A stretch of DNA of 41,394 nt from Podochytrium sp. JEL0797 (GCA_027596195.1 JADGJG010000116.1:1-41394), one strand, 5' to 3'. Counted from the first letter of the stretch, positions 1-9,340 are shown. Notes: a model not told the origin generated them from the letters alone. Translations and numbers: made by a program.

Positions 1-5
1 CCCCG

Positions 6-62
<57 letters not shown>

Positions 63-117
63 CCCCCCCCCCCCCCGCCCCCCCCCCCCCGCCCCCCCCC
101 CCCCCCCCCCCCCCCGC
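1..117. repeat. Poly-C tract with rare G
   Basis: The first 117 bases are cytosine except for single G bases at about positions 5, 62, 77, 91 and 116. There is no TTAGGG/CCCTAA periodicity, so this is not a canonical telomere. It may be a true homopolymer low-complexity block or a sequencing/assembly artefact at a contig end. Confidence 0.95.
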
Positions 118-567
118 CTCTTGTTCTGAGTGTAGAAAAATCTGGGGAAATAAAAATCCGAATACAGCAGCCAGTCAGCATGTCAAACATAAGCCAATCT
201 CTGGGTGCGTCTTATGACACGCTCCCTATTATTAGGGGTTTGGAATCCCACACTTGTAATAAACAAAAAAAAATAGCGCGATCCACACAACTGACTCGAT
301 CAACACGCGCTTCTTGCTTGATGACTCGAACTCTAATAATTCGTGCTTTCTCACCAGCTTTTTGTTGGACTGCATTTCGGATTCAATTGGGCCGCCGCTT
401 TATTGGCTCAAATCTGAGCGTGTTGCTGCAGCTCCTTTTGGTCCGAGGGAGATCAATTGTCACATCAACGCTAACTGGAGAATTGATGAACTCAACCCGG
501 TCGACATGCCCGGGCTAAACCCAAAAATTACATAAAAACTATCATTTTTATTTCATTGCCCGCAAGA
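118..567. other. Gene-free stretch, 3' flank of GH16 gene
   Basis: Short reading frames here have no recognisable domain, no convincing start context and no splice partners. The only assignable signal is an AATAAA on the minus strand at 547-552, about 15 nt beyond the stop of the GH16 gene that ends at 568. That fits its poly(A) signal. Confidence 0.6.
547..552 (-). terminator. Poly(A) signal of laminarinase-type GH16 gene
   Basis: TTTATT on the plus strand reads AATAAA on the minus strand, just past the stop codon of the minus-strand GH16 gene. Confidence 0.5.
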
Positions 568-1338
568 TCAAATCAATTTATAAATACGAGCATAGTCCAC
601 CAACATGGGCTTCCACTTTTTGGAGTCAAAACACAAATCGGTAGCATTTTTTGGAACTTCAGGACCGAAATAATATCCCCCGACGGCTGCGTTCAAAACC
701 AAAAACATCTTGGTACGGGAGAGGTTTTCGGATGGAAGCATCGCCTTGTAGTTGACACTGCCGATTTGAATGTCATCGACAGAGTACGAGACTGTGTCGC
801 TCGTCCAGTTCATGGCATACACGTGAAAGTCCTCCGTCATGTCGAACGGAAGAGGGTATCGTCTGTTGGAATAACTCACAAGCGGGTTTGACTTGTTGGC
901 ACTGTAAAGATGAACGCTCCCTTCAGCCATGTTGGGCTCATACCCAGCCATTTCAACGAGATCCAGCTCATTCGTGAAACCACCTTGAGACCACAACCAA
1001 ATCGCGGGCCACAACCAGTTCCCATACGGCATCTTGGCGCGCACCTCGAGTCTTCCGAGGGTCATGGTGACTTTGCGTTTCGTCTCGACTCTCCCGGAAT
1101 AGATGGTCGAGTTTCGGCACCTGGGAGTGATGACGAGGTTCCCATCTTTGACCGTGACGCTCCCTGCAGTGTTGATGTTGGCTCCAGTCGCGTGGATGCC
1201 GAGGTAGTAGGACCAGTTGGTCATGTTGAGGGTCTTGCCGGAAAACTCGTCGGCCCAGACGAGTCGGTAGGTCGGGGACGCGTCTGAAGGAGCGGCGGCA
1301 GCGGCGAGAAGGAAGAGGGCAGACAAGAATGCGTTCAT
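568..1338 (-). CDS. Secreted GH16 beta-glucanase (laminarinase type)
   Basis: A 256-aa intronless glycoside hydrolase of family 16. The start at 1338 is preferred over the in-frame ATG at 1368 because it gives a clean signal peptide: MNAF, then a hydrophobic Leu/Ala-rich core ending near APSDAS. The mature part opens with the LVWADEF strand typical of GH16 and carries the catalytic segment NELDLVEMAG. This is the E-x-D-x-x-E (beta-bulge) form characteristic of laminarinase-type beta-1,3(1,4)-glucanases, with the first Glu as nucleophile and the last as acid/base. Upstream MPYGNWLWPAIWLW is the usual GH16 substrate-cleft strand. It differs from the E-x-D-x-E Crh-like array at 16.7-24.9 kb, so it is a separate subfamily. 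There is no GPI tail, so it is expected to be soluble and secreted. Likely substrate is beta-1,3-glucan, its own wall or algal/fungal material; this is inferred from the family. Confidence 0.88.
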   Translation of the reverse strand: MNAFLSALFLLAAAAAPSDASPTYRLVWADEFSGKTLNMTNWSYYLGIHATGANINTAGSVTVKDGNLVITPRCRNSTIYSGRVETKRKVTMTLGRLEVRAKMPYGNWLWPAIWLWSQGGFTNELDLVEMAGYEPNMAEGSVHLYSANKSNPLVSYSNRRYPLPFDMTEDFHVYAMNWTSDTVSYSVDDIQIGSVNYKAMLPSENLSRTKMFLVLNAAVGGYYFGPEVPKNATDLCFDSKKWKPMLVDYARIYKLI

Positions 1339-1679
1339 TTTGTCTATTGACAAGAAGAATGATATCAAAGTCCTGTCAAAGTCCAGATTCTTCCCTATAT
1401 CTGGGCCCTATTTTTGACATTTTTTTTAAATCCAGAGTTCAAATGATAGGACGGATCGATTAGAGACTTTAATCCGCTCACCATGATCGATTCTTTACTT
1501 TCATTTTTCATTGAAAGGTCTGTCGCCACATGTCCAAGAAGGAACGAAATTTTCCCTTCACTCGGAATGACTTCTGCATTAGAGCAGATTCTCATAATGA
1601 GCTTGAAAAAGACAAGGATAACAAATTCACTTTCGCATTTACACTTTTCATGACGCCTTCATTTTGTACACCCGAGAAG
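1339..1679. other. Divergent promoter region between GH16 and LPMO-like gene
   Basis: AT-rich intergenic DNA between the minus-strand GH16 start and the plus-strand TATA box at 1680. Short frames on both strands (for example 1395-1595 minus) have no recognisable domain and no signal peptide. I see no gene here. Confidence 0.6.
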
Positions 1680-1687
1680 TATATAAA
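1680..1687 (+). promoter_or_regulatory. TATA box of first His-Gly secreted gene
   Basis: TATATAAA lies 57 nt upstream of the ATG at 1737. The tandem paralogue has the same octamer at almost the same distance (3580-3587, 54 nt before its ATG), which supports a conserved core promoter. Confidence 0.65.
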
Positions 1688-1736
1688 TCCCAAGCGCGCC
1701 CAATTCCATATTTAATTAACCCGTCATAAAATCCAA

Positions 1737-2748
1737 ATGCATTTCTCCATTTACCTCATTGCATCATGTTCATCCCTCGTTGCAGCACACGGCGGCATCA
1801 CGGTCCCTCCACCCCTGAACCCCGTCGCAGCCGGAAAACAACCTGCCCTCGGTAACTTTCAAACAGTCGGGACCGGATGTGGAGTCGCCGTGCCGGCAAA
1901 TTTACAGGCGGCTGTAACGTGGACTGCGGGACAGACCGTGAGCATGACTTTCTTCACCTTGAACGGCGATGGTTTGTTCAGCCCCTCTTCGAATCAACCC
2001 ACCCCAATGATTGCTGACAATTTCTCCATACACGAAATAGGGGCAGGCCCCGTCGCCGCCATGATTGACACTACAGGAAAGGGCAACTTTGCGGCTGGAA
2101 CCGCTGCGACTGTCACGCAACAACCTCCCGGCACTGCTGGAAACAAAGGCGCCGTGAAGGGCGCGAACCCCATGCAACTCACCGTTCCCAATACCCCATG
2201 TACGAATTGTCTCGTGCAGGTCAAGAATCCAGTTGGGTTTGGGTCTTGTGTGGCTGTGAATATTGTGGCTGCTGGGGCCGTGCCGGCGGCTGCTGTGGGG
2301 GTAGCTGCTGCTTCTGCTGCTCCTGCTCCAGCGGCTGTGCCTGTTGCTGCTCCTGCTTCGGCAGCTGTGCCTGTTGCTGCTCCTGCTCCAGCGACTGTCC
2401 CTGCTGCTGCATCTGCTTCTACTGCAGCTCCGGCCGCTGTCACCATGAACAGTGTCGCAACAAGTAACGCAGGGGCTGCTTCTGCTGCCGCCACTTCCCA
2501 AACCGCCTCCACTGCCGCCAAGGTTGCTTCTGCTGGTGCCAGTTCAGCTGCCACGCAAGCAACTTCTGTCGCTGCTGCTGCCGCTAGTCCAGCTGCCTCG
2601 AAAAGTGCCACCAAAGCTACTTCTGTAGCCGCTGTTGTTTCCAGTCCGGCTGCCTCCAAGACTACTGCCGGCGCCACCAAAGCCAGTGGTGCTGCTGCTG
2701 CTGCCGCCAGTCCGGCTGCTTCGAAGACTGCTGGTGCCACCAAAGCTG

Positions 2749-2782
<34 letters not shown>

Positions 2783-3410
2783 CAGTCCGACTGCCTCGAA
2801 GATTACTGCCGCTCCCGCTGTTGTTTCCAGTCCGGCTACGTCCAAAACTACTGCCGGTGCCACCAAAGCTACCGCTTCTGTTGCCGCTACTGGCAGTCCG
2901 GCTGCGTCCAAGACTACTGCCGGTGCTACCAAGGCTGCTAGTGCTGCTGCTGCTTCCAGTCCGGCTGCCACTGCGCCCAAAGCTACCGCTGCTGCTGGTG
3001 CTGCCAGTCCAACTGCCAGTGCCACCCCAGCTGCAGCAGCGCTTGCCGCTGTGACCAGAGTCGCGGTCGGTGCAGCTTGCATGATGGGACAAACTGCTTG
3101 TGGACCGCAAACCAACGGGGTTGACTCGATTCTGGGATGTGCGAATGGTGCCACATTTACACCGCTGACAACGTGCGCGGCCACGTTCGCTTGCCAGGTG
3201 CAAGCCAATCTGGCGACTTGTGTGGCGAATCCGGCTGCTGCGGCAGCTCCTCTGGCGGGAGCTCCAGCCGCTGCTGCTCCGGCAGCTAATGCCGCCCCAG
3301 CTGCTACTCCTACCTCAGCTAAAGCAGCAGCCACGACCGCAAAGAAGGCTGCTGCGACCAAGGCGACCAAAGCCGCGAAAGCCGCTCAGCCCACTGCAGG
3401 ACAACGATAA
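1737..3410 (+). CDS. Secreted His-N-terminal (LPMO/Egh16-like) protein with Cys-rich module
   Basis: Exons 1737-1971 and 2041-3410, 534 aa after removal of a 69-nt intron (1972-2040). The intron is stop-free and a multiple of three, so it hides inside one long frame. Its removal restores LNGDGAGPVAA exactly as in the paralogue at 3634. A signal peptide ends ...LVAA, leaving a mature N-terminus HGGITVPPP. A free N-terminal His is the hallmark of copper His-brace proteins. The core (about residues 19-165) has four Cys: GTGCG, and PCTNC plus FGSC near the end, with a DTTGKG strand. It weakly recalls fungal Egh16/Gas1-like or AA-family LPMO-type proteins. A long Ala/Ser/Thr/Pro/Lys linker follows, then a six-Cys module (about residues 420-475; CMMGQTACG...TTC...FAC...ATC) resembling CBM19-type chitin-binding modules, then an Ala/Lys tail. 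No GPI site is obvious. Family and enzyme activity are inferred. Confidence 0.78.
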
Positions 3411-3450
3411 TCTAAAACTTCTGCCGGCAGTTGTGTAATTGTTAATCGTT

Positions 3451-3456
3451 AATAAA
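3451..3456 (+). terminator. Poly(A) signal of first His-Gly gene
   Basis: AATAAA lies 41 nt downstream of the stop codon at 3408-3410. Confidence 0.5.
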
Positions 3457-3579
3457 CTTATTGATGAAATCAATCCCGATATGGACTTTAATTAAGGGCG
3501 TGATTTTTGCCTACAATCTCATTTTATTCTCATCGCCGCAAATATATAAGATCACAGAAATTTCATCTCTCAAGGACCG

Positions 3580-3587
3580 TATATAAA
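3580..3587 (+). promoter_or_regulatory. TATA box of second His-Gly secreted gene
   Basis: TATATAAA lies 54 nt before the ATG at 3634, matching the spacing in the upstream paralogue. Confidence 0.65.
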
Positions 3588-3633
3588 GCCGCCAGTTCCG
3601 CGTTCATTGTGATCCAAAATCACGAAGACCAGC

Positions 3634-4410
3634 ATGATCTCTTACTCCCTTGCATTCATCTCAACTCTTGCCATCTCATTCGTCGCTGCGCATGGTGGAA
3701 TCCGCACCCCCACTCCAATCACGGGTGCGCTCCCGCAGAACCCGACTCTCGCGAATTTCAAAACCATTGGTACAGGTTGCGGGGCCAACGTTCCCGCAGG
3801 TGCGGCAACCGTCACATGGCCCGCCGGCTCCACGCAAGACTTGACCTTTTTCGTTCTCAACGGCGACGGCGCCGGGCCCGTTGCCGCCGCGTTGGATACC
3901 ACGGGAAAAGGGCAATTCCAAGGCGCGGCCAAAGTTACCGTGGTGCAGCAAGTTACTGGCACGAATGGAAGAGGTGGGAAGAAGGGTGACAATGCAATGA
4001 CGATCCAGGTTCCCAATACGCCGTGTACCAATTGTTTGGTACAAATCAAGAATGCAGTTGGATTTGGGTCGTGCGTCAAAGTGAATATTGTGGCTGCAGG
4101 TGGTGTTGCTGCTCCAGCTGCCCCGGTTACCGCTGCTACCGCTGCTCGAGTTGCTGCTGCGCCCGTTGCGGGTCAGGTAGGAGCAGCGCCACCAGCTGGT
4201 CAAAACAAGGCTGCAAACCCGGCGGTTCCAAAGCAAGCTGTCACAAACACCGCTACCACTGCCAACAAGAAGGTGGCCGGCAAAGCCGCTGCCCCTACCG
4301 CTGCTGCAGCCAACAAGAAGGGTGCTGCTGCTACAAAGCCAAAGGCTGCGAAGCAAGCCAAAAAGGCGAAGAAAACACAAGCCGCTGCCCCAAAAGCTGG
4401 TCGAAGATAA
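3634..4410 (+). CDS. Secreted His-N-terminal (LPMO/Egh16-like) protein, short tail
   Basis: A 258-aa intronless tandem paralogue of the gene at 1737. The signal peptide (MISYSLAFISTLAISFVAA) is predicted to be cut before HGGIRTPTP, again exposing an N-terminal His. The core domain aligns through LNGDGAGPVAAALDTTGKG and the Cys pattern GTGCG / PCTNC / FGSC, so all four core Cys are kept. Instead of the long Ala-rich linker and six-Cys module of its neighbour it has only an Ala/Lys-rich basic tail of about 95 residues. The basic, disordered tail may bind anionic wall polymers; that is inference. Its lack of the 69-nt intron shows intron gain or loss after duplication. If the N-terminal His and another conserved His or Tyr bind copper, it would act oxidatively on polysaccharide. 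Otherwise it is a secreted binding protein. Confidence 0.78.
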   Translation: MISYSLAFISTLAISFVAAHGGIRTPTPITGALPQNPTLANFKTIGTGCGANVPAGAATVTWPAGSTQDLTFFVLNGDGAGPVAAALDTTGKGQFQGAAKVTVVQQVTGTNGRGGKKGDNAMTIQVPNTPCTNCLVQIKNAVGFGSCVKVNIVAAGGVAAPAAPVTAATAARVAAAPVAGQVGAAPPAGQNKAANPAVPKQAVTNTATTANKKVAGKAAAPTAAAANKKGAAATKPKAAKQAKKAKKTQAAAPKAGRR

Positions 4411-4720
4411 AAGATCCAGTACTTATACTTTCCATTCTCATTCTTCATTTCATTAGGTTCTTGCATTGTGATTAAAGATTGTGATTTATGTTTTCAACAT
4501 TCCTCAAATCACGGTAACAAAAATAAGTTATTTGTGCGAAAGCCCGACCAAATCCAATCGAGGCTTGCACCTGGCAAGAGAGCGCGGGCGCACAATTTCG
4601 CCGACAGTGTCAACGCGGCACTATTCGCAAAATAAGAAATGTACCGGACGCGACTCTGCTAACTGCGGCAAGTGCCTGGTTAGCGGCTGTAGCATGCATT
4701 GGTTAAACATCGCGTTTTTA
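4411..4720. other. Intergenic region between convergent 3' ends
   Basis: The region lies between the His-Gly gene (plus) and the HUT1-like transporter (minus), which converge. The reading frames here are antisense extensions of the transporter with no domain. A minus-strand AATAAA overlaps the end of the transporter around 4715-4722. Confidence 0.5.
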
Positions 4721-5911
4721 TTATTTCTTTGCGTTGTTCTTGCGTGCTCGGACACCATTCTCCTCCCTCTTCTCATCCAAGACGTCCACACCTTCATCCT
4801 TCAGCAGTCCCATCTTTTCCACCTCTTCTGCGTCATCCTTCTTCTTACTGCTTCCATGCCCATGTTTGCCACCCTTTGCGAAGCTCTCGACACCAATACC
4901 AGCAAAAACCAAAAACACCGCACACCACTGCCCAAAAACCAACGCGTGGTCGTACAAGAACACGGAAATCAGAATGGATCCCATCTTCCTGGTTACCGTC
5001 ACCGTCACCAAAAACAACGCCCCGAACCGCTCAATCGTGTGGAAGATGAAACACTGCCCAAATGCACCACAGAGTCCAAATAGTACCACATCAATCAGCA
5101 CCTGAGGGTGCATGGTGCAAAAGGTCATTGCGCTCGTCAACTCGTTGTTCAATCCAAACGTGTTGCTCGCGGCGAGATAACAGCCCATGATCCCCGATGA
5201 AAAGAGGTTCATGAAAAACATCATTTGGAACCCGGAAATGCGGAATGTGCGGAAGATTTCGTCTTGCGTGGAGTTGGTGACGCCGTCCAACAACAGGTTG
5301 ATTCCGAGCAACGCGATGCCGTACAACTTCGTGGAGAGGGAAACGTCCGCATTCTTGTCGAGTTTTTTGGTAGGATTCATCAACATGAACCCAGACATGC
5401 CAGCTGTGATGAGGAACACGACGAGATACTTTTGCCAAGGAAACGACTTGCGATAAAGCAGAATGTTCATGAGCATCACAGGGACAAGCTTTCCCGTCTT
5501 TCCAAGAATCATGGTTGGGTAGTCAATGTACTTGAGCGACGCGTAGCCAAAGGGGGCGGCACAGACAGAGATCAACGACAGCTGGACAAACTTGTTTCTG
5601 AGCGGCACGCTTGGCAGCTCAACTGTCATTCCTCGAGCCTTGAGGTACACAAGTGCAACAATCGAAGCGATAACGGATTGGATGACATTAAGGAAGCTGT
5701 CGGTTGGTGGAATGAGGATTGAGGATCGAGGAAGGGGTTATCGAACTTCAACTCACATGAAGTATTTGAACTTGCGCTTCTCGCCCGTCTCCGCATCCGC
5801 ATACTGCTTCGTGGTCACTCTCTCTTGTAGAATGCCCCAAGTGAGGAAGCAGATGTAGATCCCCACGACACAGATGGCCTGCTCGATGGTCTTGCTTGTG
5901 CTCGCTGGCAT
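4721..5911 (-). CDS. HUT1/SLC35B1-type ER nucleotide-sugar/ATP transporter
   Basis: Exons 5757-5911 and 4721-5696, with a 60-nt intron (donor GTGAGT, acceptor ACAG); 376 aa. Splicing joins KRKFKY to FLNVIQS, and the first exon adds the N-terminal helix MPASTSKTIEQAICVVGIY plus the conserved WGILQER segment. The rest is about ten membrane helices with SLC35B motifs, including the YPTMILGK loop and a late TRKMGSIL..F..H segment. The family (Hut1p in yeast, SLC35B1 in animals) sits in the ER membrane; it was described as a UDP-galactose transporter and later as an ATP/ADP exchanger. The C-terminus is a charged, Lys-rich cytosolic tail ending in KK, reminiscent of but not identical to the canonical KKxx retrieval signal. 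It is divergent with the gene at 6057, sharing a 145-bp promoter region. Confidence 0.87.
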
Positions 5912-6056
5912 GTTGTGATTGGCCGGGAAAAAAAGTGGGCGATTATCCTCTCAACGGGGGGGCGATAAGGAATTATCCATTAGCGGCCTGGCAAGCGAGA
6001 CAATAATTCCCCTTCCTTCCCTTCTTCCTATTATTTCAATTTAATATTTCGAAAAA

Positions 6057-8126
6057 ATGGAGGCCGCTCCCGCTGCCGAAAGCTTCAACCGCAGCCATTT
6101 GGTGCGCTCCAACAGCAACCTTCTCACAGCCAACGCGTTGGCTTTACCAATCTCGAGGATCAAACCGAACCCGAAATACAAACACGTCTCTGCAAAAACC
6201 ATTCACAAACGATCGAATATCGATGAAGTGACCTCGTCCGAGACGAAACCGCCACGCACCACGCACCAAACTACCGAGGTGCACCGCTTGATCCGAAATA
6301 ATTCCATGAAGTCCGTTTCGCAAAGCCACGAGGATCCAACATCCTTTGACGACACGCTTGCTGACAATTCCATTGGGATCCGCGAAACACCCCCCGCAAC
6401 CGAAACTGCTGAATCGAACATACCCCTCATTGAATTTCTCCAAGAATCGAAAGCCGAGGAGCAGTACAGACTCTTGTCGCAGCAAAACGCGCAACGCGCA
6501 GAAATGGAAACCGCGCATCTGTTGACTACGGTGGCAGACCACGACACCCTTCTCGCAACGGAAGTTGTGAACCATCTTCAAGGCATGCAGAAATTCATGG
6601 CCAAAAAGTTGCGTCGCGGTGGAGTGTTTGTGGAGGGTGGGTTTATGGGAACCGTGGATCGGTTGGTGGAGGCCGATAGGGTCAAGAAGGCGGAGGTTGC
6701 CGAGAAGGCGAGACAGCACCAGAACCGGTTGATGCAGATGGCGTTGGAGTCTAAAGCCGAAATTGAGAAGCAGAAACGAACTGGAAAGGGGCGCCGCAGA
6801 TTAGCCGTGTTGGAAGGAGGAACGGGTGATATTCCTGTTGCGTTTTTGACTACTCGCCAGGACTTCAGACCTGTCCCCACAAGCTTGAATAGCTCGACGA
6901 TGCAGACAAACATTTCAAAGCCGTATTATGAAGCTAGCTCAGACTCGAGAACCGTTCAAAGTGAGCTCGAAAATGATGCCGATGATGACGTACTTGCGAA
7001 ACTTGAAGGAAAGCTCGAGGCAATGAAGCTACAGCTGTATCAAACGACGGAGGGCCTGGAGAGGCGCAATTTGCACGAACAAGAACCCGCGTTTCAGGCA
7101 GCACTTCAGCCTCAAACCAACTCTGTCGGAAAACGAGCCATCACAGCCAAAAAATTCGTCAAAGTCGACTCGTCCTCCTCGTTACTTTCACGTGGTGTTT
7201 CCGCCGCAATTGTTCGACGCACAAGTGGAAAGGCTGGTCCTCGAGTTCCTCCAGAGGTGGCAGCGATTTGGAAAGCAAAAGAAGAAGGAAGGTTTGACTC
7301 TGACTTCCAAGCCCCCACTCTTGTGCTGCCTCCTTCAACACCACATGCCTTGGCTTCTCCGACAAAACCAAAGCATCTGGATACACGTAGAAACAGAGGC
7401 ACGGACTTTGTCTCCTTCAGTGACTCGGCCAACATTCTCAGTTTGAAGCAAGTTTTGGAGGCTCAAAATGCGAAAATTGAGCGGCTTGCGGAAGAAGTGC
7501 TGGGTCCACTGGATCCGCCCTCATTCGTACCTGTCAAGCATGTGTCAATGGCTGCAGAATCTCTGATTGCACCCGAACCAACTCTGGAGACCAACACGAA
7601 TAGTGCTGCCCACTTCAACACTCTCGCAGAATTTGACGCGTTGATGCAAATAGACGAGCCTCAGAGCCTCAGAAAATGCGACCCACCTCCTGAACCAGTC
7701 ATCTTTCATTTCCCACATTCATCTGCGCGCCTGTTGGACGCCAGAAACCGCCGCATCAACCCGTCCGAGACTTCCAAAGTGTTTCAACCCAAACTCCCAA
7801 CCAATCTGCAGAGCATCAAAATCCAAAGCTCCATTCACAACATTTCTCAGCCTCCAACGCTCTCGGTGGCGGCGTTAGCGGGTACAAACAAAACCGCCGA
7901 CGCGTGCATGAAGAATCAGTTCAAGATGGCTCCGACTTTGAGTTCGGAAATGGGATGGAAGCCGAATCCTGTTGTTGAATTTGAGGAGAGGAAAGTTGTT
8001 GGGAGTTTGGGATCGGTGTTTGGCTTGAGTGGCGAAGAACTTAGTGTGGCAGACTCGGTGTTAAAGAAGTTGGGCGTGGAATCAAAACACGCAAAAGTAG
8101 ACACAAAAGGCGGGAAAAGTAGATAG
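6057..8126 (+). CDS. Uncharacterised 689-aa protein
   Basis: A single-exon 689-aa frame starting in a good context (AAAATGG) 145 bp from the divergent transporter start. I do not recognise the family. The N-terminus is rich in Ser/Arg and contains PNPKYKHVSAKT, a short basic motif of the kind seen in some microtubule-associated proteins; that link is weak. Residues about 120-250 are charged and probably helical (EEQYRLLSQQNAQRAEMETAH and a later AEVAEKARQHQ), followed by a short coiled-coil candidate around residue 305-345. The remainder is low-complexity, with Pro/Ser/Thr segments, and predicted mostly disordered. There is no signal peptide or membrane helix. A poly(A) signal at 8155-8160 lies 29 nt after the stop. 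Cytoskeletal or flagellar function is possible but not shown. Confidence 0.75.
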   Translation: MEAAPAAESFNRSHLVRSNSNLLTANALALPISRIKPNPKYKHVSAKTIHKRSNIDEVTSSETKPPRTTHQTTEVHRLIRNNSMKSVSQSHEDPTSFDDTLADNSIGIRETPPATETAESNIPLIEFLQESKAEEQYRLLSQQNAQRAEMETAHLLTTVADHDTLLATEVVNHLQGMQKFMAKKLRRGGVFVEGGFMGTVDRLVEADRVKKAEVAEKARQHQNRLMQMALESKAEIEKQKRTGKGRRRLAVLEGGTGDIPVAFLTTRQDFRPVPTSLNSSTMQTNISKPYYEASSDSRTVQSELENDADDDVLAKLEGKLEAMKLQLYQTTEGLERRNLHEQEPAFQAALQPQTNSVGKRAITAKKFVKVDSSSSLLSRGVSAAIVRRTSGKAGPRVPPEVAAIWKAKEEGRFDSDFQAPTLVLPPSTPHALASPTKPKHLDTRRNRGTDFVSFSDSANILSLKQVLEAQNAKIERLAEEVLGPLDPPSFVPVKHVSMAAESLIAPEPTLETNTNSAAHFNTLAEFDALMQIDEPQSLRKCDPPPEPVIFHFPHSSARLLDARNRRINPSETSKVFQPKLPTNLQSIKIQSSIHNISQPPTLSVAALAGTNKTADACMKNQFKMAPTLSSEMGWKPNPVVEFEERKVVGSLGSVFGLSGEELSVADSVLKKLGVESKHAKVDTKGGKSR

Positions 8127-8154
8127 AGCATTTTATTTCTTTAGAAAACGCGCG

Positions 8155-8160
8155 AATAAA
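8155..8160 (+). terminator. Poly(A) signal of the 689-aa gene
   Basis: AATAAA lies 29 nt after the stop at 8126 and directly abuts the stop codon of the convergent hydrolase (8162), so the two transcripts must overlap at their 3' ends. Confidence 0.5.
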
Positions 8161-8161
8161 T

Positions 8162-9028
8162 TCAAACAGTGAGGAAGGCAACAACCGCATTAAACGTCTC
8201 CTCCGGAGCCTCATTCTGCGGATAGTGCCCAACCCCTTCTACCAAACACTGCCTCACAACCACCCCAGCTTTCTCCTCAATTTGCGCCGCCACCAACGCA
8301 CTCTCCGCATTGGGATCCTTGAAATCCGGATCCTTGCTCCCCATCAGCAACAACACGGGACACTTGATCCCCGCAACCTTGATCCACGCGTCCTCCTTAC
8401 TCGCGCGAATCATGGAGCCAATCACACCCGCATGGTCACAGTTGGACAACATTTGTGCCCGCACAGCGGCACAATACGTGTCCAAATCGGCCGGCGGTTT
8501 CGCAAAGAACCCTCGAAACGCCGAGATCCACACCGAAGCGCCCCAGAGACCATTAAACAGAAGCGGGGTGATGGACTTGAACAACCCGTCTCCAGGCATG
8601 TTGCGGAAGAACCCGCCCATAGTCACAATCCGGTCCACGCGGGACGGGTGGTCTGCAGCGAATGTGACGGCGACCGCGGCGCAGAGGGAGTTGCCGATAA
8701 TCACGACGGGTTCTTGAATCTGGAGGTGATCGAGAACAGCGGAGATGTCGCTGCTGCAATCGGAAATACCAAACTGATCAAACTTGGTTCCTGAGTCACC
8801 CGTCCCGCGGAGATCTTGGCAAATGACGCGGTGTCCCGCGGCAACGAGTTTTGGAGCGAGGAACCGATAAGAGTGGCGGAGGTCGCCGATTCCCGGTAGG
8901 CAGTAGATGATTTTGTGGGCAGGGGAGGATCGGGTGGAAGGGCCAGAGTCTTCAAAGGCAATGGTGCTTGTGGAGACAGGGAGGATCGTGGGCTCACCGC
9001 CAAAGACTGAGGGAAGCGTGATGGTCAT
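8162..9028 (-). CDS. Alpha/beta-hydrolase fold protein
   Basis: A 288-aa intronless alpha/beta hydrolase (Abhydrolase_1/6 type). Visible elements in order: an oxyanion segment LPGIGDLRHSY, the QDLRGTGDSG strand-turn, the nucleophile elbow IIGNSLCA (Ser114, with Ala where a Gly is usual), the acid MGSKDPDF (Asp233) and the catalytic His in GVGHYPQNEAPEE (His268). The triad is therefore complete. The overall architecture resembles haloalkane-dehalogenase, epoxide-hydrolase and peroxidase-like hydrolases, but substrate cannot be read from the sequence. No signal peptide is seen, so it is probably cytosolic. It is convergent with the 689-aa gene (35-nt gap between stop codons). A minus-strand AATAAA at 8132-8137 lies inside the neighbour's 3' UTR. 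Confidence 0.88.
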   Translation of the reverse strand: MTITLPSVFGGEPTILPVSTSTIAFEDSGPSTRSSPAHKIIYCLPGIGDLRHSYRFLAPKLVAAGHRVICQDLRGTGDSGTKFDQFGISDCSSDISAVLDHLQIQEPVVIIGNSLCAAVAVTFAADHPSRVDRIVTMGGFFRNMPGDGLFKSITPLLFNGLWGASVWISAFRGFFAKPPADLDTYCAAVRAQMLSNCDHAGVIGSMIRASKEDAWIKVAGIKCPVLLLMGSKDPDFKDPNAESALVAAQIEEKAGVVVRQCLVEGVGHYPQNEAPEETFNAVVAFLTV

Positions 9029-9340
9029 TGTTTGAGGAATTTTTTTGAAGCCTGAGTATTTACATTTACATTGGGTTTAACCTCCTTGCGTGAAATTCGT
9101 GGGTGCTTTGATTCCTGGAAACGTGGTGATGAAAAACGTCCCACGAAATTTTTGTTGCTTGGCTCAGCCCGCACGTGCATTACTATACCATCTCCATAAA
9201 TATGATCTTTGAATTTGAATTTCAATGCGCGCAGGGTGCAGATCTTCATTAATGGGTGGGCTGTGTGGTGCAAATTAATGCTATGCTTCAACTTTGGTTT
9301 CAAATAAAACAAAGAAAAGACAGGTATGTAAAAAGTATAT
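9029..9340. other. Promoter of alpha/beta hydrolase / 3' flank of arrestin gene
   Basis: Noncoding DNA between two minus-strand genes. No conserved frame and no RNA gene are visible. Confidence 0.5.

Noticed and set aside
1..117. Telomere repeat
   Set aside because: No TTAGGG-type periodicity; nearly pure C.
1994..3370. 458-aa minus-strand frame antisense to the first His-Gly gene
   Set aside because: It is an Ala/Val-rich shadow created by the GCT/GCC repeats of the real gene; no start context, no domain, no signal features.
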